Of a DNA stretch of 23,714 bases, positions 11,098 to 18,227 are shown one piece after another. Each line of letters opens with the position of its first letter. Positions within the stretch are counted from its first letter, which is position 1. Under the pieces are notes generated by a model. The model saw only the letters and a program-made list of their open reading frames with translations, did not search any database and had not been told where the DNA came from. Made by a program: the position numbers and the translations under genes. The stretch is from a virus, in IMG/VR virus record IMGVR_UViG_3300047510_000269, positions 1-23,714 of that record, one strand, 5' to 3'.

Positions 11098-11433
11098 CAC
11101 TTCCCCAACTGTTTGGATCGATGCCTTGCTCTGTGATTTTCCCAAGATTTCTCCGATCTTATTGATCGTCGCGGCAGCGATGTCTATGGGTAGATCCTCA
11201 TCATCACCAAGTACTTGTTTGCCATCTTTATCCAAGATCATTGATTTCATCATCTTGTCAAGATTGCTAAACTCATTATTGCTACGTGCGTTGAAGAAAT
11301 CAAAGTACGTACTCATGCGTACAATGTTATAGGTATAGAATGTGATTGGTTCGCCATACTTCTCGATTAGATCAGCATTATCGAGCGTGACTTCCATCAG
11401 TTCTGGTTTGCTTGCGAATTCTTTGATGTTCAT
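11089..11433 (-). CDS. Tail assembly chaperone G-part, 114 aa
   Basis: Assembly factor that holds the tape measure protein before the tube polymerises; normally absent from mature virions. The sequence has the family pattern: ITFYTYNIVRMSTYFDFF in the middle, then MMKSMILDKDGKQVL (about 61-75) and LPIDIAAATINKIGEILGKS (81-100). The motif LDEDGKPVL...LP-x-DV...INK is characteristic of siphovirus chaperones. The start at ATG 11433 has CAGGAGCAATAA upstream, a strong ribosome site. It is the first gene after the NATAAATA motif at 11467, downstream of the terminator that closes the tail-tube gene. It overlaps the -1-frame T ORF. Confidence 0.82.
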   Translation of the reverse strand: MNIKEFASKPELMEVTLDNADLIEKYGEPITFYTYNIVRMSTYFDFFNARSNNEFSNLDKMMKSMILDKDGKQVLGDDEDLPIDIAAATINKIGEILGKSQSKASIQTVGEVQK

Positions 11434-11447
11434 TTATTGCTCCTGTG

Positions 11448-11642
11448 TTATTTGTTTTCACTATTATATTTATCGATATCCTCTTCAAGAAGTTGATTGA
11501 GGAGAGCGAGTCTGAATGTTTGTTTTGCTTTTAACTGCTTTAATGTTGCTAGCATATTGTCTAGCATGGGAATCATCTTCGCTTCGTCAGCGATGAGGCT
11601 ACGCAGTTTTTCTTCCCGTGTGATTAGATATGGATTATTCAT
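11448..11642 (-). CDS. Small helical protein of unknown function, 64 aa
   Basis: This 64-aa charged protein (MNNPYLITREEKLRSLIADEAK, then LATLKQLKAKQTFRLALLNQLLEEDIDKY) is predicted to be almost entirely helical, possibly a short coiled coil. I recognise no family. It starts 18 bases after the terminator U-tract with AAGG upstream. It lies between the tail tube and chaperone genes, so it is probably a tail-morphogenesis accessory. The late-promoter-like motif for the chaperones lies inside its last codons. Confidence 0.6.
   Translation of the reverse strand: MNNPYLITREEKLRSLIADEAKMIPMLDNMLATLKQLKAKQTFRLALLNQLLEEDIDKYNSENK
11467..11474 (-). promoter_or_regulatory. Late-promoter-like motif GATAAATA
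   Basis: GATAAATA on the minus strand, followed by TAATAG, lies near the 3' end of the 64-aa gene and about 34 bases before the chaperone start at 11433. This is the right distance to restart transcription of the chaperone-to-tip genes after the terminator at 11660. Because it overlaps a coding region it is weaker evidence than the intergenic copies. Confidence 0.45.
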
Positions 11643-11659
11643 ATATACCTTGATTTGTT

Positions 11660-11691
11660 AAAAAAGGGAGAGCATATCTCTATGCCCTCCC
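11660..11691 (-). terminator. Rho-independent terminator after the major tail protein
   Basis: On the minus strand GGGAG-G-GCATA, loop GAGA, TATGC-T-CTCCC form an 11-bp stem (with one G-U pair) followed at once by six U residues. The hairpin begins nine bases after the tail-tube stop. It is the clearest intrinsic terminator in the window and would separate high-level head/tail-tube expression from the lower-copy tail genes. Confidence 0.92.
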
Positions 11692-11699
11692 ATTCGCTG

Positions 11700-12233
11700 T
11701 TAAGCGCCTGTACCTGATCCCATGTCACCGTTGACAGCGATTGTCAATGGTGAAACCCATACTGGGCTATCTGGTGATACAGTTGGTGCTAAACTACTGA
11801 TGTATCCAACACCGCTATAGAAATATGCGTTTGCTGGAACCGCATTTCCTACGTTTGCGCTGTTGTTCATCTGTACTCTGAATGCAACTTCAACTCTGTT
11901 CTTTGAAAGACCAGAAACACCTAAGTCCTGCGCAGTGGTACCAGCACTGTTTGCACCGAACCAACCTGTTGGGTCGATAACGATGTTAGTGCTGATTTCA
12001 TTGTCGCTAGGAGTAGTGACTTTGTTGATCGCTGCCGAGCAGAAATCAGTCCAACTGAATATACCAGTACTGTTAGTAATAGTAACATCCTGAAGGCAAG
12101 TCACGTTCAATAGTGTTGCTGAGTTACCGGCAACGAAACCGTTACCAGTAATACCAACGTTGGAGTTAGCAACATCAGTTGACAAGATTAGAGCAGGGAA
12201 AGTACCTGTCTCATTTACTGTAATGTATGCCAT
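11700..12233 (-). CDS. Major tail tube protein, 177 aa
   Basis: Likely tube subunit forming the hexameric rings of the long tail. The evidence is position (after neck genes, before the chaperones and tape measure), size, a beta-rich sequence (residues about 20-120: NVGITGNGFVAGNSATLLNV, DNEISTNIVIDPTGWFG) and separate strong expression signals. It has an optimal AAAGGAG ribosome site eight bases before ATG 12233 and an immediate strong terminator. High-copy virion proteins commonly carry this combination. The sequence itself gives no unmistakable tail-tube motif, so a minor possibility is a head decoration protein. The C-terminus is flexible (GDMGSGTGA). Confidence 0.75.
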   Translation of the reverse strand: MAYITVNETGTFPALILSTDVANSNVGITGNGFVAGNSATLLNVTCLQDVTITNSTGIFSWTDFCSAAINKVTTPSDNEISTNIVIDPTGWFGANSAGTTAQDLGVSGLSKNRVEVAFRVQMNNSANVGNAVPANAYFYSGVGYISSLAPTVSPDSPVWVSPLTIAVNGDMGSGTGA

Positions 12234-12259
12234 TTTAAGTCTCCTTTAAGTTAGTGGCG

Positions 12260-12682
12260 TTAATCATTAAAATCCAAACGTTTAAGATTGAATGTATAGG
12301 TATGTTTTTCGCTACGATTACCTAAGACTTCTGTTTTACTAAAAGTCACTTCGTAATAGCCATCGAAAAACTGGCTATCTGCGGCTAGATCATTGATTCG
12401 TCCTAATACAACTAATGACTGCGGATCATCTTGGAAAGATACGTAAAGTATCTCAAACTGATCAGTGACAGTGTAAAAACTACCACATCTAGTCACACCA
12501 AGTTGATTGACTTCTCTGCTGATTGGATGACAATCTCTGACATATACGCCAAACGGCACAACGTCATCATTACTAGGATATATGCCACTGACTTCTACGA
12601 TTGGAGTGAGTTCATCACACACTACTTTCATATAGTCAACTAACATCTCCTTAGTGATGTATGGTTGATGTCCGCTTGCCAT
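12260..12682 (-). CDS. Tail terminator / tail-completion protein (probable), 140 aa
   Basis: This 140-aa protein lies between a neck protein and the tail tube. Its N-terminal helix (ITKEMLVDYMKVVCDEL) is followed by strands VVPFGVYVRDC, DQFEILYVSFQ and a C-terminal YYEVTFSKTEVLGNRSEKHTYTFNLKRL. This alpha-then-beta arrangement and position suit a gpU/gp17-type tail terminator that caps the tube. No decisive motif is visible, so the call is mainly by synteny. It starts at ATG 12682, overlapping the upstream stop by one base (TGATG). Confidence 0.55.
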   Translation of the reverse strand: MASGHQPYITKEMLVDYMKVVCDELTPIVEVSGIYPSNDDVVPFGVYVRDCHPISREVNQLGVTRCGSFYTVTDQFEILYVSFQDDPQSLVVLGRINDLAADSQFFDGYYEVTFSKTEVLGNRSEKHTYTFNLKRLDFND

Positions 12683-13209
12683 CAGAAATATCTCCTATCA
12701 TTGTTGAAGTAATCTACGTCTGCTGTCCAATTCTCTTCTAACTTCGTTGTGGGTCCGTTAGGAGCATCTTGGTTCAGATCATAGAAATTCATCAATTGTA
12801 ATGCCTTCTCATACTCTGCTTCAAATCTACGCAATGCGTGACTGAAGTTGACATTATCAACGTCATTGACGTTTGATGTATCAGAGACGATACTCTCATA
12901 GAAGATTTTCACCGCCATGAAAGTATCGAGTCTGATTAATGTCTGATCATTTTTGATCAACAGACTAGGATTGAAACTACTGATCAAACTGCCGTTAGGT
13001 AAGTTAGTATAATAAGTCGCACCAAGCACGGTGTCGCAGTACTTAGGCCACCATCCAAACTCAAGTTTATATAGGATCTCTTGACTACCTACTTTGAAGT
13101 AATCATCCCAATTAACATTCATTTGGCTGGCGCGCCTCTCTGCGGCAGGATCATAAAATATGATATCCTGCACAGTTGCATTGCTGATTCGTTGATATGG
13201 TACGCTCAT
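12682..13209 (-). CDS. Head-tail connector / neck protein (probable), 175 aa
   Basis: First gene after the major capsid protein, at the usual site of the adaptor that joins portal and tail. It is a mostly helical, acidic, Tyr/Phe/Asn-rich protein (DIIFYDPAAERRASQMNVNWDDYF, LRRFEAEYEKALQLMNFYDLN). There is no enzyme motif or membrane segment. I do not recognise a named family with confidence. It starts at ATG 13209 after GGAATGTAAAAA, and its stop overlaps the next start, coupling it to the tail-terminator candidate. Confidence 0.6.
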   Translation of the reverse strand: MSVPYQRISNATVQDIIFYDPAAERRASQMNVNWDDYFKVGSQEILYKLEFGWWPKYCDTVLGATYYTNLPNGSLISSFNPSLLIKNDQTLIRLDTFMAVKIFYESIVSDTSNVNDVDNVNFSHALRRFEAEYEKALQLMNFYDLNQDAPNGPTTKLEENWTADVDYFNNDRRYF

Positions 13210-13237
13210 TTTTTACATTCCTATACTAGTTCAATTC

Positions 13238-14143
13238 TTAGGCCTGGAGAATATTGATCGCTCCGCCACGACGCTTATCGGCTACACCTGCACCCATATA
13301 AGCAAGACCTGTCAACCACATCTGCAAGCCACCTGGCTTCTCACCCATCTTGATCTGCAAGCCTTCTTTGAGAACTGTGAAGATCGCAGTCTCGTGGAAG
13401 TAACCACCAACAAGCACTGGGCTAGTTGACAATTGACCAAGCATAACGCGGTTTGCACCTGACAAGAATGTAGTGAAGATCACTGCGCAACCATATACTG
13501 ATTCGATGCGACCTGTTGACAACAATTCGTTACCAAGAGCAGATAGGTTTGAACCACCTGATTGTGATACAGCACCACCTGTCAATTCAGCAAGCATACG
13601 ATTCAATGAAGAACCATCTTGTCCTGCTGGAGTTGCAGATACAACTGCGGCGTCACCATTGCTATCCAATACGATGATTGGAGTGCCTGGCAAGCGAGCG
13701 ACTTTGTAGTTCTGCTTGACGTTACGTACTAACTGTAGTACGCTGTTTGCTGTGAAGCCATCAGTCCAACCTGCAGTAGTAGCAGGAAGACCAGCCTGCA
13801 CCAACTCCATTGCACCTAACTCTAATGGACGAGCAAAGCCGTCTGCTGGAGTTGGTGAATAGTTAGTGTTGCCTGGTGTTGCCTTGAATGATAAGAAAGC
13901 CTGACATACACGGATGTCAACCTTTTCACCATATGACTCACCAAGTTCAGCACCTAATGTTGCGGCTAATTCGAATGAAGTAGTCCATGCGTAGAATACG
14001 TCAAACGCTGTTGCGGCAACTGCTGGTGTTGCTGTGATTGAACCTTGACCCAATGCAGGATTCTGCTCGACAGCCAATGGTGATGGGCCAAAGCCGTCGC
14101 CACTGCTTGATCCAGCAGGATTATAATCCTGATATGTAATTGG
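13238..14143 (-). CDS. Major capsid protein, exon 2 (residues 55-355)
   Basis: This is the 3' exon of the split capsid gene. From 14143 it reads PITYQDYNPAGSSSGDGFG, in frame with the long ORF that continues to the stop at 13238, giving 301 residues. The only start candidate for a shorter product is TTG at 14077, with no convincing ribosome site. Joined to exon 1 it gives VPNFA-PITYQDYNPAG without any gap, a normal capsid N-terminal arm. The total is 355 aa, typical of an HK97-fold shell protein. Later segments such as LVGGYFHETAIFTVLKEGLQIK fit capsid beta structure. Its position after the scaffold and before the neck gene supports the call. Expression requires RNA splicing of the 263-nt intron. 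Confidence 0.88.
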   Translation of the reverse strand, partial: PITYQDYNPAGSSSGDGFGPSPLAVEQNPALGQGSITATPAVAATAFDVFYAWTTSFELAATLGAELGESYGEKVDIRVCQAFLSFKATPGNTNYSPTPADGFARPLELGAMELVQAGLPATTAGWTDGFTANSVLQLVRNVKQNYKVARLPGTPIIVLDSNGDAAVVSATPAGQDGSSLNRMLAELTGGAVSQSGGSNLSALGNELLSTGRIESVYGCAVIFTTFLSGANRVMLGQLSTSPVLVGGYFHETAIFTVLKEGLQIKMGEKPGGLQMWLTGLAYMGAGVADKRRGGAINILQA

Positions 14144-14406
14144 CTTTTGTGTTGATTAGAGTTCGTTACTCTCTAACTCTGCTTTCGCAGACTGTATATT
14201 TCTATACAGATCAGACTATATCTTGATCTATTTCTAGATCCTGGGTACTTCGTGTCACTTGACACTACGAGAAACTACTCTCTAGTCGTTGAACCTTCAT
14301 CTTTCGATGCTCGGCTGCTGATTGTCTTTGCCTTTACGCAGTAAGATGTTCCAGCAATTCTCCCAGTTTTCATTATAATATTGCTATTATAAGCGCCCCA
14401 AAATTA
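14144..14406 (-). ncRNA. Group I self-splicing intron (subgroup IA-like, 263 nt) in the capsid gene
   Basis: All group I core elements are present in order on the minus strand. P is AATTGCTGGAAC (about 14348-14359). Q is AATCAGCAGCCGAGC (14309-14323). R is GTTCAACGACTAGA (14281-14294). S is AAGATATAGTCT (14213-14224). Helices read by eye: P1 CGCU/GGCG with the U-G splice pair; P10 UUGG/CCAA, contiguous with the P1 guide; P2 with a GCAA loop (14373-14392); P3 CTGGG/CCCAG (14362-14366 with 14241-14245); P4 GCTG/CAGC; P6a CATC-GAAA-GATG; P7 GACTA/TAGTC; P7.1 GAGA/TCTC; P7.2 GTGTC/GACAC; P8 GATCTA-GAAA-TAGATC (14225-14240); P9-type hairpins with GAAA loops (14192-14209, 14179-14190). The last base is G (14144). 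The presence of P7.1 and P7.2 suggests subgroup IA. There is no internal ORF. The unspliced RNA would stop at TAA 14404-14406. Confidence 0.95.
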
Positions 14407-14568
14407 AGCGAAGTTCGGTACCAAATACTGATTACCCTGGTTAGGGGCAACCACCTGTGTGAACTCTACGAGTCCTGTGCTTTCGTGCATTGCACGTAAA
14501 GCGAAGTTTGCGATGGCAGTTGTGAAGCCGTCTGCTTCATTCTGTCCACCACCTAGTACGTATGCCAT
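14407..14568 (-). CDS. Major capsid protein, exon 1 (residues 1-54)
   Basis: This is the 5' exon of the capsid gene, 54 codons from ATG 14568, with an optimal AGGAGA ribosome site six bases upstream. It reads MAYVLGGGQNEADGFTTAIA and, further on, VEFTQVVAPNQGNQYLVPNFA. The phrase VVAPNQGN-x-Y-x-VPNF is typical of the N-terminal arm of environmental phage capsid proteins. It ends in GCT at 14407, exactly at the predicted 5' splice site. Without splicing, translation would end one codon later at TAA. It begins 22 bases after the scaffold gene stop. Confidence 0.9.
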
Positions 14569-14589
14569 GATAAATCTCCTTTAGTTGGC

Positions 14590-15372
14590 TTATACAATTT
14601 TTCTAGATGCTGTGCTGACACTCGCACTAACGCTTGCACCTTTCAGTCCTACTCTCTTGCCTAAGCCCATCTTGCTTGCCCATGCATTGAAGGCAGCAGG
14701 ATCTTTGCTATAGTCTGGAATAGATTCTGTAGGCGCACCTGCGAAATTGCTTTGTCCAGGGCGCAGTCCAGATCCGCTTGACATCTGACCTTGCTTGAGT
14801 AATTTAGGATTACCCTGAGCAACTTCTTCTACCAAGCCTCTCAATGAAAGTGGATTACCGTCCATGCCGTAACGTTCTTGACCCTTCGAATTGATGATAG
14901 AATAACTGCCATCACGCTTGAACTGTAGATTTGCCTTGATCTTTTGCAATGCATAATCTTGTAAATCAGGATCGAATCTATCGCCCATGTTGCGTAATAT
15001 TTCAGTATCTAACTCTTTCATACGTAATGCTCTATCTTTTTGAGCGAGATCACGCTGTAGTCTCATGAACTGATCACGTAAGTCGGTATTGTCATCACCT
15101 GCTTCACGCCCCATGCGTGATTCTATTGCTGGTTCTGACTCCACTGGCTGTGCGTTGCCACCGGAACGTTGACTTGAAGTGCGTGCCACATATGCTAACG
15201 CTGCCTCTACACTTTCAAAATTCTGTCCGCTTGCCTGTGACAATGCGTTAAGAATAGAACTTGTAGTGCTTTTACGGATAGCACCTGGATTCACTTTACC
15301 ATCAGCGGCATCATTTGTACCCTGTTCTGCTTCAGGGGCTGTATCGTTGCCAACGAATTGATTTTCTAACAT
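14590..15372 (-). CDS. Capsid scaffold-like protein, 260 aa
   Basis: Probable scaffolding protein that directs prohead assembly and is later lost. It has a polar, acidic N-terminus (NDTAPEAEQGTNDAADGK) and a charged helical or coiled-coil stretch at about 97-130 (LRDQFMRLQRDLAQKDRALR, then KELDTEILRNMG). The C-terminal third is Gly/Ser-rich with a basic end (KRVGLKGASVSASVSTASRK), as expected for contact with capsid. It lies between portal and capsid genes, the canonical scaffold position. No separate prohead protease is found beside it, and no Ser/His catalytic pattern is seen in it. It starts at ATG 15372 with AAAGGA upstream. Confidence 0.75.
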   Translation of the reverse strand: MLENQFVGNDTAPEAEQGTNDAADGKVNPGAIRKSTTSSILNALSQASGQNFESVEAALAYVARTSSQRSGGNAQPVESEPAIESRMGREAGDDNTDLRDQFMRLQRDLAQKDRALRMKELDTEILRNMGDRFDPDLQDYALQKIKANLQFKRDGSYSIINSKGQERYGMDGNPLSLRGLVEEVAQGNPKLLKQGQMSSGSGLRPGQSNFAGAPTESIPDYSKDPAAFNAWASKMGLGKRVGLKGASVSASVSTASRKIV

Positions 15373-15389
15373 TTAATTTTTTCCTTTAG

Positions 15390-15782
15390 TTATACGTAAC
15401 AAACGAGTTTTTGTTTTGCTCTAAATCTAAGTTGCCCTAATCGATTTGCCAAACATCTTTCAGTACTATGTTTGACACCTTTAAGGCTATTAGATTTTTT
15501 CGCAATTGTTTCGGGTGATTGTTTAGTCCCTCTAAACTTATCACCTGAATTCTTTACACATTCATTTATATAGACATTATCAATGCTATATGGGCCTGTG
15601 TCGCCTTTTCTGCTCATGCAATATTTACCCTTACCTCTACCACGCAATTCCCATTTGCCTGATTGTTCCCATACTTCAGACCACTCTTCGTATGTCAACA
15701 ACCATTCAATCTTTCTATGTTTTGCCATGCATTTCTGTCTGACAAATATAGATTTTTTTTGATCACCGTGATGATAATTCAT
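15390..15782 (-). CDS. NUMOD3-type free-standing homing-endonuclease-like protein, 130 aa
   Basis: A small, very basic protein inserted between portal and scaffold genes. Residues 84-118 carry the NUMOD3 DNA-binding signature (GTKQSPETIAKKSNSLKG, then VKHSTERCLANRLGQ). This module accompanies GIY-YIG and HNH homing endonucleases. The N-terminal half has YEEWSEVWEQSGKWELRGRG and CMSRKGDTGPYSIDNVYI. The second is a conserved Arg/Asp/Asn core seen in small phage proteins of this type, but not a standard HNH or GIY-YIG motif. The start taken is ATG 15782, one base after the portal stop. ATG 15728 (MAKHRKIEW) is an alternative that would begin at the conserved part. Its composition differs from the flanking virion genes, suggesting a mobile insertion. 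Confidence 0.72.
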   Translation of the reverse strand: MNYHHGDQKKSIFVRQKCMAKHRKIEWLLTYEEWSEVWEQSGKWELRGRGKGKYCMSRKGDTGPYSIDNVYINECVKNSGDKFRGTKQSPETIAKKSNSLKGVKHSTERCLANRLGQLRFRAKQKLVCYV

Positions 15783-15783
15783 A

Positions 15784-17388
15784 TTAGCGACCTGTATTGA
15801 TTCCTTGCAACTGAGTTGCTATGGCTTGGTTCGTGTAAAAACTCTGACCTGTGTAAGTCACAGGCGTGCCGATGCCGTCACCATTGACATCATATCCTTC
15901 AGCACTGTCATACTCTGTGTCATCGCCATAGATCGGTTCGTTTTCACCAAAATCTTCTGGTGTCACTACTTGATCAGCGAGGTCACGACTGTATACTGCT
16001 TGATTATCTTGAGTCATCAAATCTTTGACCACAGGATCTGTGATCGTATCTATGTATGCTTGCTCATATTGCGGGATCTTTTCAGCAGGAGCAAGCATGC
16101 CGATAATCTCTTTGACTATCAAGTTGTCGATTATCGGATTGTTCTGCACTAGACTCTTTGCCTGACCCATTAATGCGAGTCTATAATTTGTGTCATGTGC
16201 TTCATAATCTGTGTTGTAATGTACTTCACCTGCCCAACGTACTCCCATGAAACGTGCGGCATAAGTGAATATTAATTCTTCAGCGATCTCCATCAAGCGG
16301 GCTTTGCTCTTTGCGAGTCTGTGTAATGTTTTTCGTTCCTCTATGATGGCTACGCCACTTGCGATCTGGTTCTTGCTGTTACGCAATCCACCTAGACCAG
16401 TCAATGCTTCGATCTGTTCTAATATTTCACGCTGTCTGCTAGTGACTTTATCGACATCACCAGTATCGACAGGAATAGTCTCTACTTGACCTTGACTTGC
16501 ACGAACGATGGCGCCTGCGTGTACAGGAATCGCTACGCCTTTATCTGCACGAATGATAGTCTTAGCGAATTGCACTGATGTATATGCTTCGCATTCTAAT
16601 TTATAATGTTCTCTCTGTGCGTCACTTGCTGAGTCGATATCACTCACGCCGATATCGATTGTTCTTGGATCACGACGACCATATGCTATGAAGCCTGGTA
16701 TTGCCATGCCTGCAGGATAAACACCTTCGCCAATCTCTTCTACATCTTGTTTGCTTATGTTCTTACCAACACGATAACTCTTCCAATAACTTGGATATTC
16801 ATTTGTACCAAGATGATAACATTTTAGATAATAATTTTCTTTGTCTTCGGCTTCTAGTATCTTTACATGCTTGACCATTGGCTTGCCGCCGAACCATTCC
16901 CATTCCCAATTCCATACGTTCAATGGATTGATGGCAACAACATATGGTCTGCCAAGATTGCCTTCGTCTGCTTTAGGCATATCGACAAAGATCCAACAAT
17001 GTCCATAGATGCTAGTGAGATCGCCCACTTGTTCCATGAACGCATCTAATGATCTATTTTGTAGATCGGCATCTAACAACAATAATTCTGCCCACTCAGT
17101 GTTCTTAGGATCGATATAAGCACCTGTTGGCGTGCAGAATTTTAATTCACGTTTCACTCCCGGCTCGAACAACACATCGTTGATAGTGTCAACAATGTAT
17201 CTGCAAATAGGCTGTGCGACTGTGTTGTTTACTAGATCGATGTAAAGATTGCTATCTTCGCTTGGGCGCTTTTTACGAACATATGTCTTGAATATCTGTC
17301 CACCAAGATAGGCGTATTGATAAGCAAGCATCTGTTCATAGATAGCATTGTATATGGGACTCTTGTGTGTTAGTTCGTGTGCATTCAT
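15784..17388 (-). CDS. Portal protein, 534 aa
   Basis: Dodecameric ring at the packaging vertex. Length and synteny (after terminase, before scaffold and capsid) are right. The sequence shows the portal layout: N-terminal PIYNAIYEQMLAYQYAYLGG and ICRYIVDTINDVLFEPGVKR; a wing region with DLTSIYGHCWIFVDMP and AINPLNVWNWEWEW; a stem/crown helix region DVDKVTSRQREILEQIEALTG, followed by SKNQIASGVAIIEERKTLHR and LMEIAEELIFTYAARFMG. The acidic C-terminus (EDFGENEPIYGDDTEYDSAEG) is likely flexible. It starts at ATG 17388 with TAGGA upstream and is followed one base later by the NUMOD3-type gene. Confidence 0.9.
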   Translation of the reverse strand: MNAHELTHKSPIYNAIYEQMLAYQYAYLGGQIFKTYVRKKRPSEDSNLYIDLVNNTVAQPICRYIVDTINDVLFEPGVKRELKFCTPTGAYIDPKNTEWAELLLLDADLQNRSLDAFMEQVGDLTSIYGHCWIFVDMPKADEGNLGRPYVVAINPLNVWNWEWEWFGGKPMVKHVKILEAEDKENYYLKCYHLGTNEYPSYWKSYRVGKNISKQDVEEIGEGVYPAGMAIPGFIAYGRRDPRTIDIGVSDIDSASDAQREHYKLECEAYTSVQFAKTIIRADKGVAIPVHAGAIVRASQGQVETIPVDTGDVDKVTSRQREILEQIEALTGLGGLRNSKNQIASGVAIIEERKTLHRLAKSKARLMEIAEELIFTYAARFMGVRWAGEVHYNTDYEAHDTNYRLALMGQAKSLVQNNPIIDNLIVKEIIGMLAPAEKIPQYEQAYIDTITDPVVKDLMTQDNQAVYSRDLADQVVTPEDFGENEPIYGDDTEYDSAEGYDVNGDGIGTPVTYTGQSFYTNQAIATQLQGINTGR

Positions 17389-17405
17389 AAAGTGTTCCTA
17401 GACGA

Positions 17406-17717
17406 TTATTCGTTATCGTCAAGATATTCGTAATAGTCGCCACCGAACTTTTCATTGACATATTCTTCTTGTTCCATGGCAGCATACTCTTCTGGATCCA
17501 TGTCCATGACATCTTCTGTCTCTTGAGTATAGACGCTGTATTCGTCTAAGGCTTTCATGACTTCAGGAAATTCGCCGAAATATCTTTCGATCTCAGCATC
17601 ATCATGACCCATATCAGTGAGATATCTCACGACATCTTTGGCTAAATCATAATGATCGTCTTGAGGTATATAAAATTTTGAGATTGCGTACATCTCGACC
17701 ATCATTTCGAAATCCAT
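17406..17717 (-). CDS. Acidic hypothetical protein, 103 aa
   Basis: This 103-aa, very acidic protein (DPEEYAAMEQEEYVNEKFGG, ending YYEYLDDNE) has an N-terminal helical part (FEMMVEMYAISKFYIPQDDHYDLAKDV). I recognise no family. It lies between the HNH homing gene and the portal, behind an intact TATAAATA motif, so it is likely the first gene of the head operon. Acidic proteins here could act as assembly factors or DNA mimics, but that is speculation. The start at ATG 17717 has TAGGTGAT upstream. Confidence 0.65.
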   Translation of the reverse strand: MDFEMMVEMYAISKFYIPQDDHYDLAKDVVRYLTDMGHDDAEIERYFGEFPEVMKALDEYSVYTQETEDVMDMDPEEYAAMEQEEYVNEKFGGDYYEYLDDNE

Positions 17718-17740
17718 ATTATCACCTATAGTTATAATAT

Positions 17741-17748
17741 TATTTATA
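17741..17748 (-). promoter_or_regulatory. Late-promoter-like motif TATAAATA
   Basis: An exact TATAAATA on the minus strand overlaps the stop codon of the HNH gene, 24 bases before the 103-aa gene. It would drive the 103-aa/portal/scaffold/capsid/neck/tube unit down to the terminator at 11660. The 15-mer ATAAATAATATTATA at 17733-17747 recurs exactly at 3574-3588. Confidence 0.6.
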
Positions 17749-18196
17749 CTTTCTTTCGCAAATACTTGCTATACTTATTAAGCATGCCTGGATAACAATG
17801 TTTATGTCTGCGGCTAAACCATGTATAATAACTCTTTTGTAAACAGTGTGGGCATTCTTTATAAGGATCATCAGGAATATGCCAATCGCTACCATATTTG
17901 TTTGCTATGCGTTCTGCTCTATCTTTTGCATTGCCATACACAAGATGATCAGGATTCACGCATATTTTGTTCATGCAGGTATGATTGATCTCTTTAGTGA
18001 TATCCATACCTTTATGTCTTGCTGATACACGATGCACGGTGATCATTTTGATATCTATACTACTGTCTTCCTTGATCATACCATATCCTGCGTTATTGAC
18101 AGGACCAGTCCATTCCCAACATTTTGTTTTGTCTAATGGTATATGTGTTCGTTTCATCAATCTATCATAGACAGGTGTTATTTTTTTTCTAAACAT
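17744..18196 (-). CDS. HNH homing endonuclease, 150 aa
   Basis: Free-standing HNH (HNH_3-type) endonuclease, expected to cut an allele lacking it and spread by repair. Residues 26-40 (CWEWTGPVNNAGYGM) and 54-90 carry the fold: H55 (VHRVSARHKG), N71-H72 and C74 (NHTC), C79, N81 and H84 (CVNPDHL), then YGNAKDRAERI. This is the standard HR...G...NH-x-C...C-x-NP-x-HL pattern, so the metal site appears intact. The C-terminus has a second Cys/His set (CPHC at 115-118, H131, H133, C134), probably a small zinc-binding DNA-contact element. It has a strong CAGGAG ribosome site before ATG 18196 and lies between large terminase and the 103-aa gene, with promoter-like motifs on both sides. Confidence 0.88.
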   Translation of the reverse strand: MFRKKITPVYDRLMKRTHIPLDKTKCWEWTGPVNNAGYGMIKEDSSIDIKMITVHRVSARHKGMDITKEINHTCMNKICVNPDHLVYGNAKDRAERIANKYGSDWHIPDDPYKECPHCLQKSYYTWFSRRHKHCYPGMLNKYSKYLRKKV

Positions 18197-18227
18197 GATT
18201 TGTTCTCCTGAGTTGAATTGCTATTAT

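Noticed and set aside
13238-14077. Capsid gene read as a complete 279-aa ORF from a TTG start
   Set aside because: The conserved capsid N-terminal arm continues upstream in frame to 14143 and then on the far side of the intron. The TTG has no good ribosome site, while exon 1 has an ideal one.
14078-14406. Capsid split as a sequencing error, frameshift or decayed pseudogene
   Set aside because: The interruption has precise group I core motifs, a matching P1/P10 guide and a terminal G, and its removal restores the frame exactly. Random damage would not do this.
14144-14406. Homing endonuclease reading frame inside the intron
   Set aside because: At 263 bases almost all sequence is used by the catalytic helices, and no ORF of meaningful length is present.
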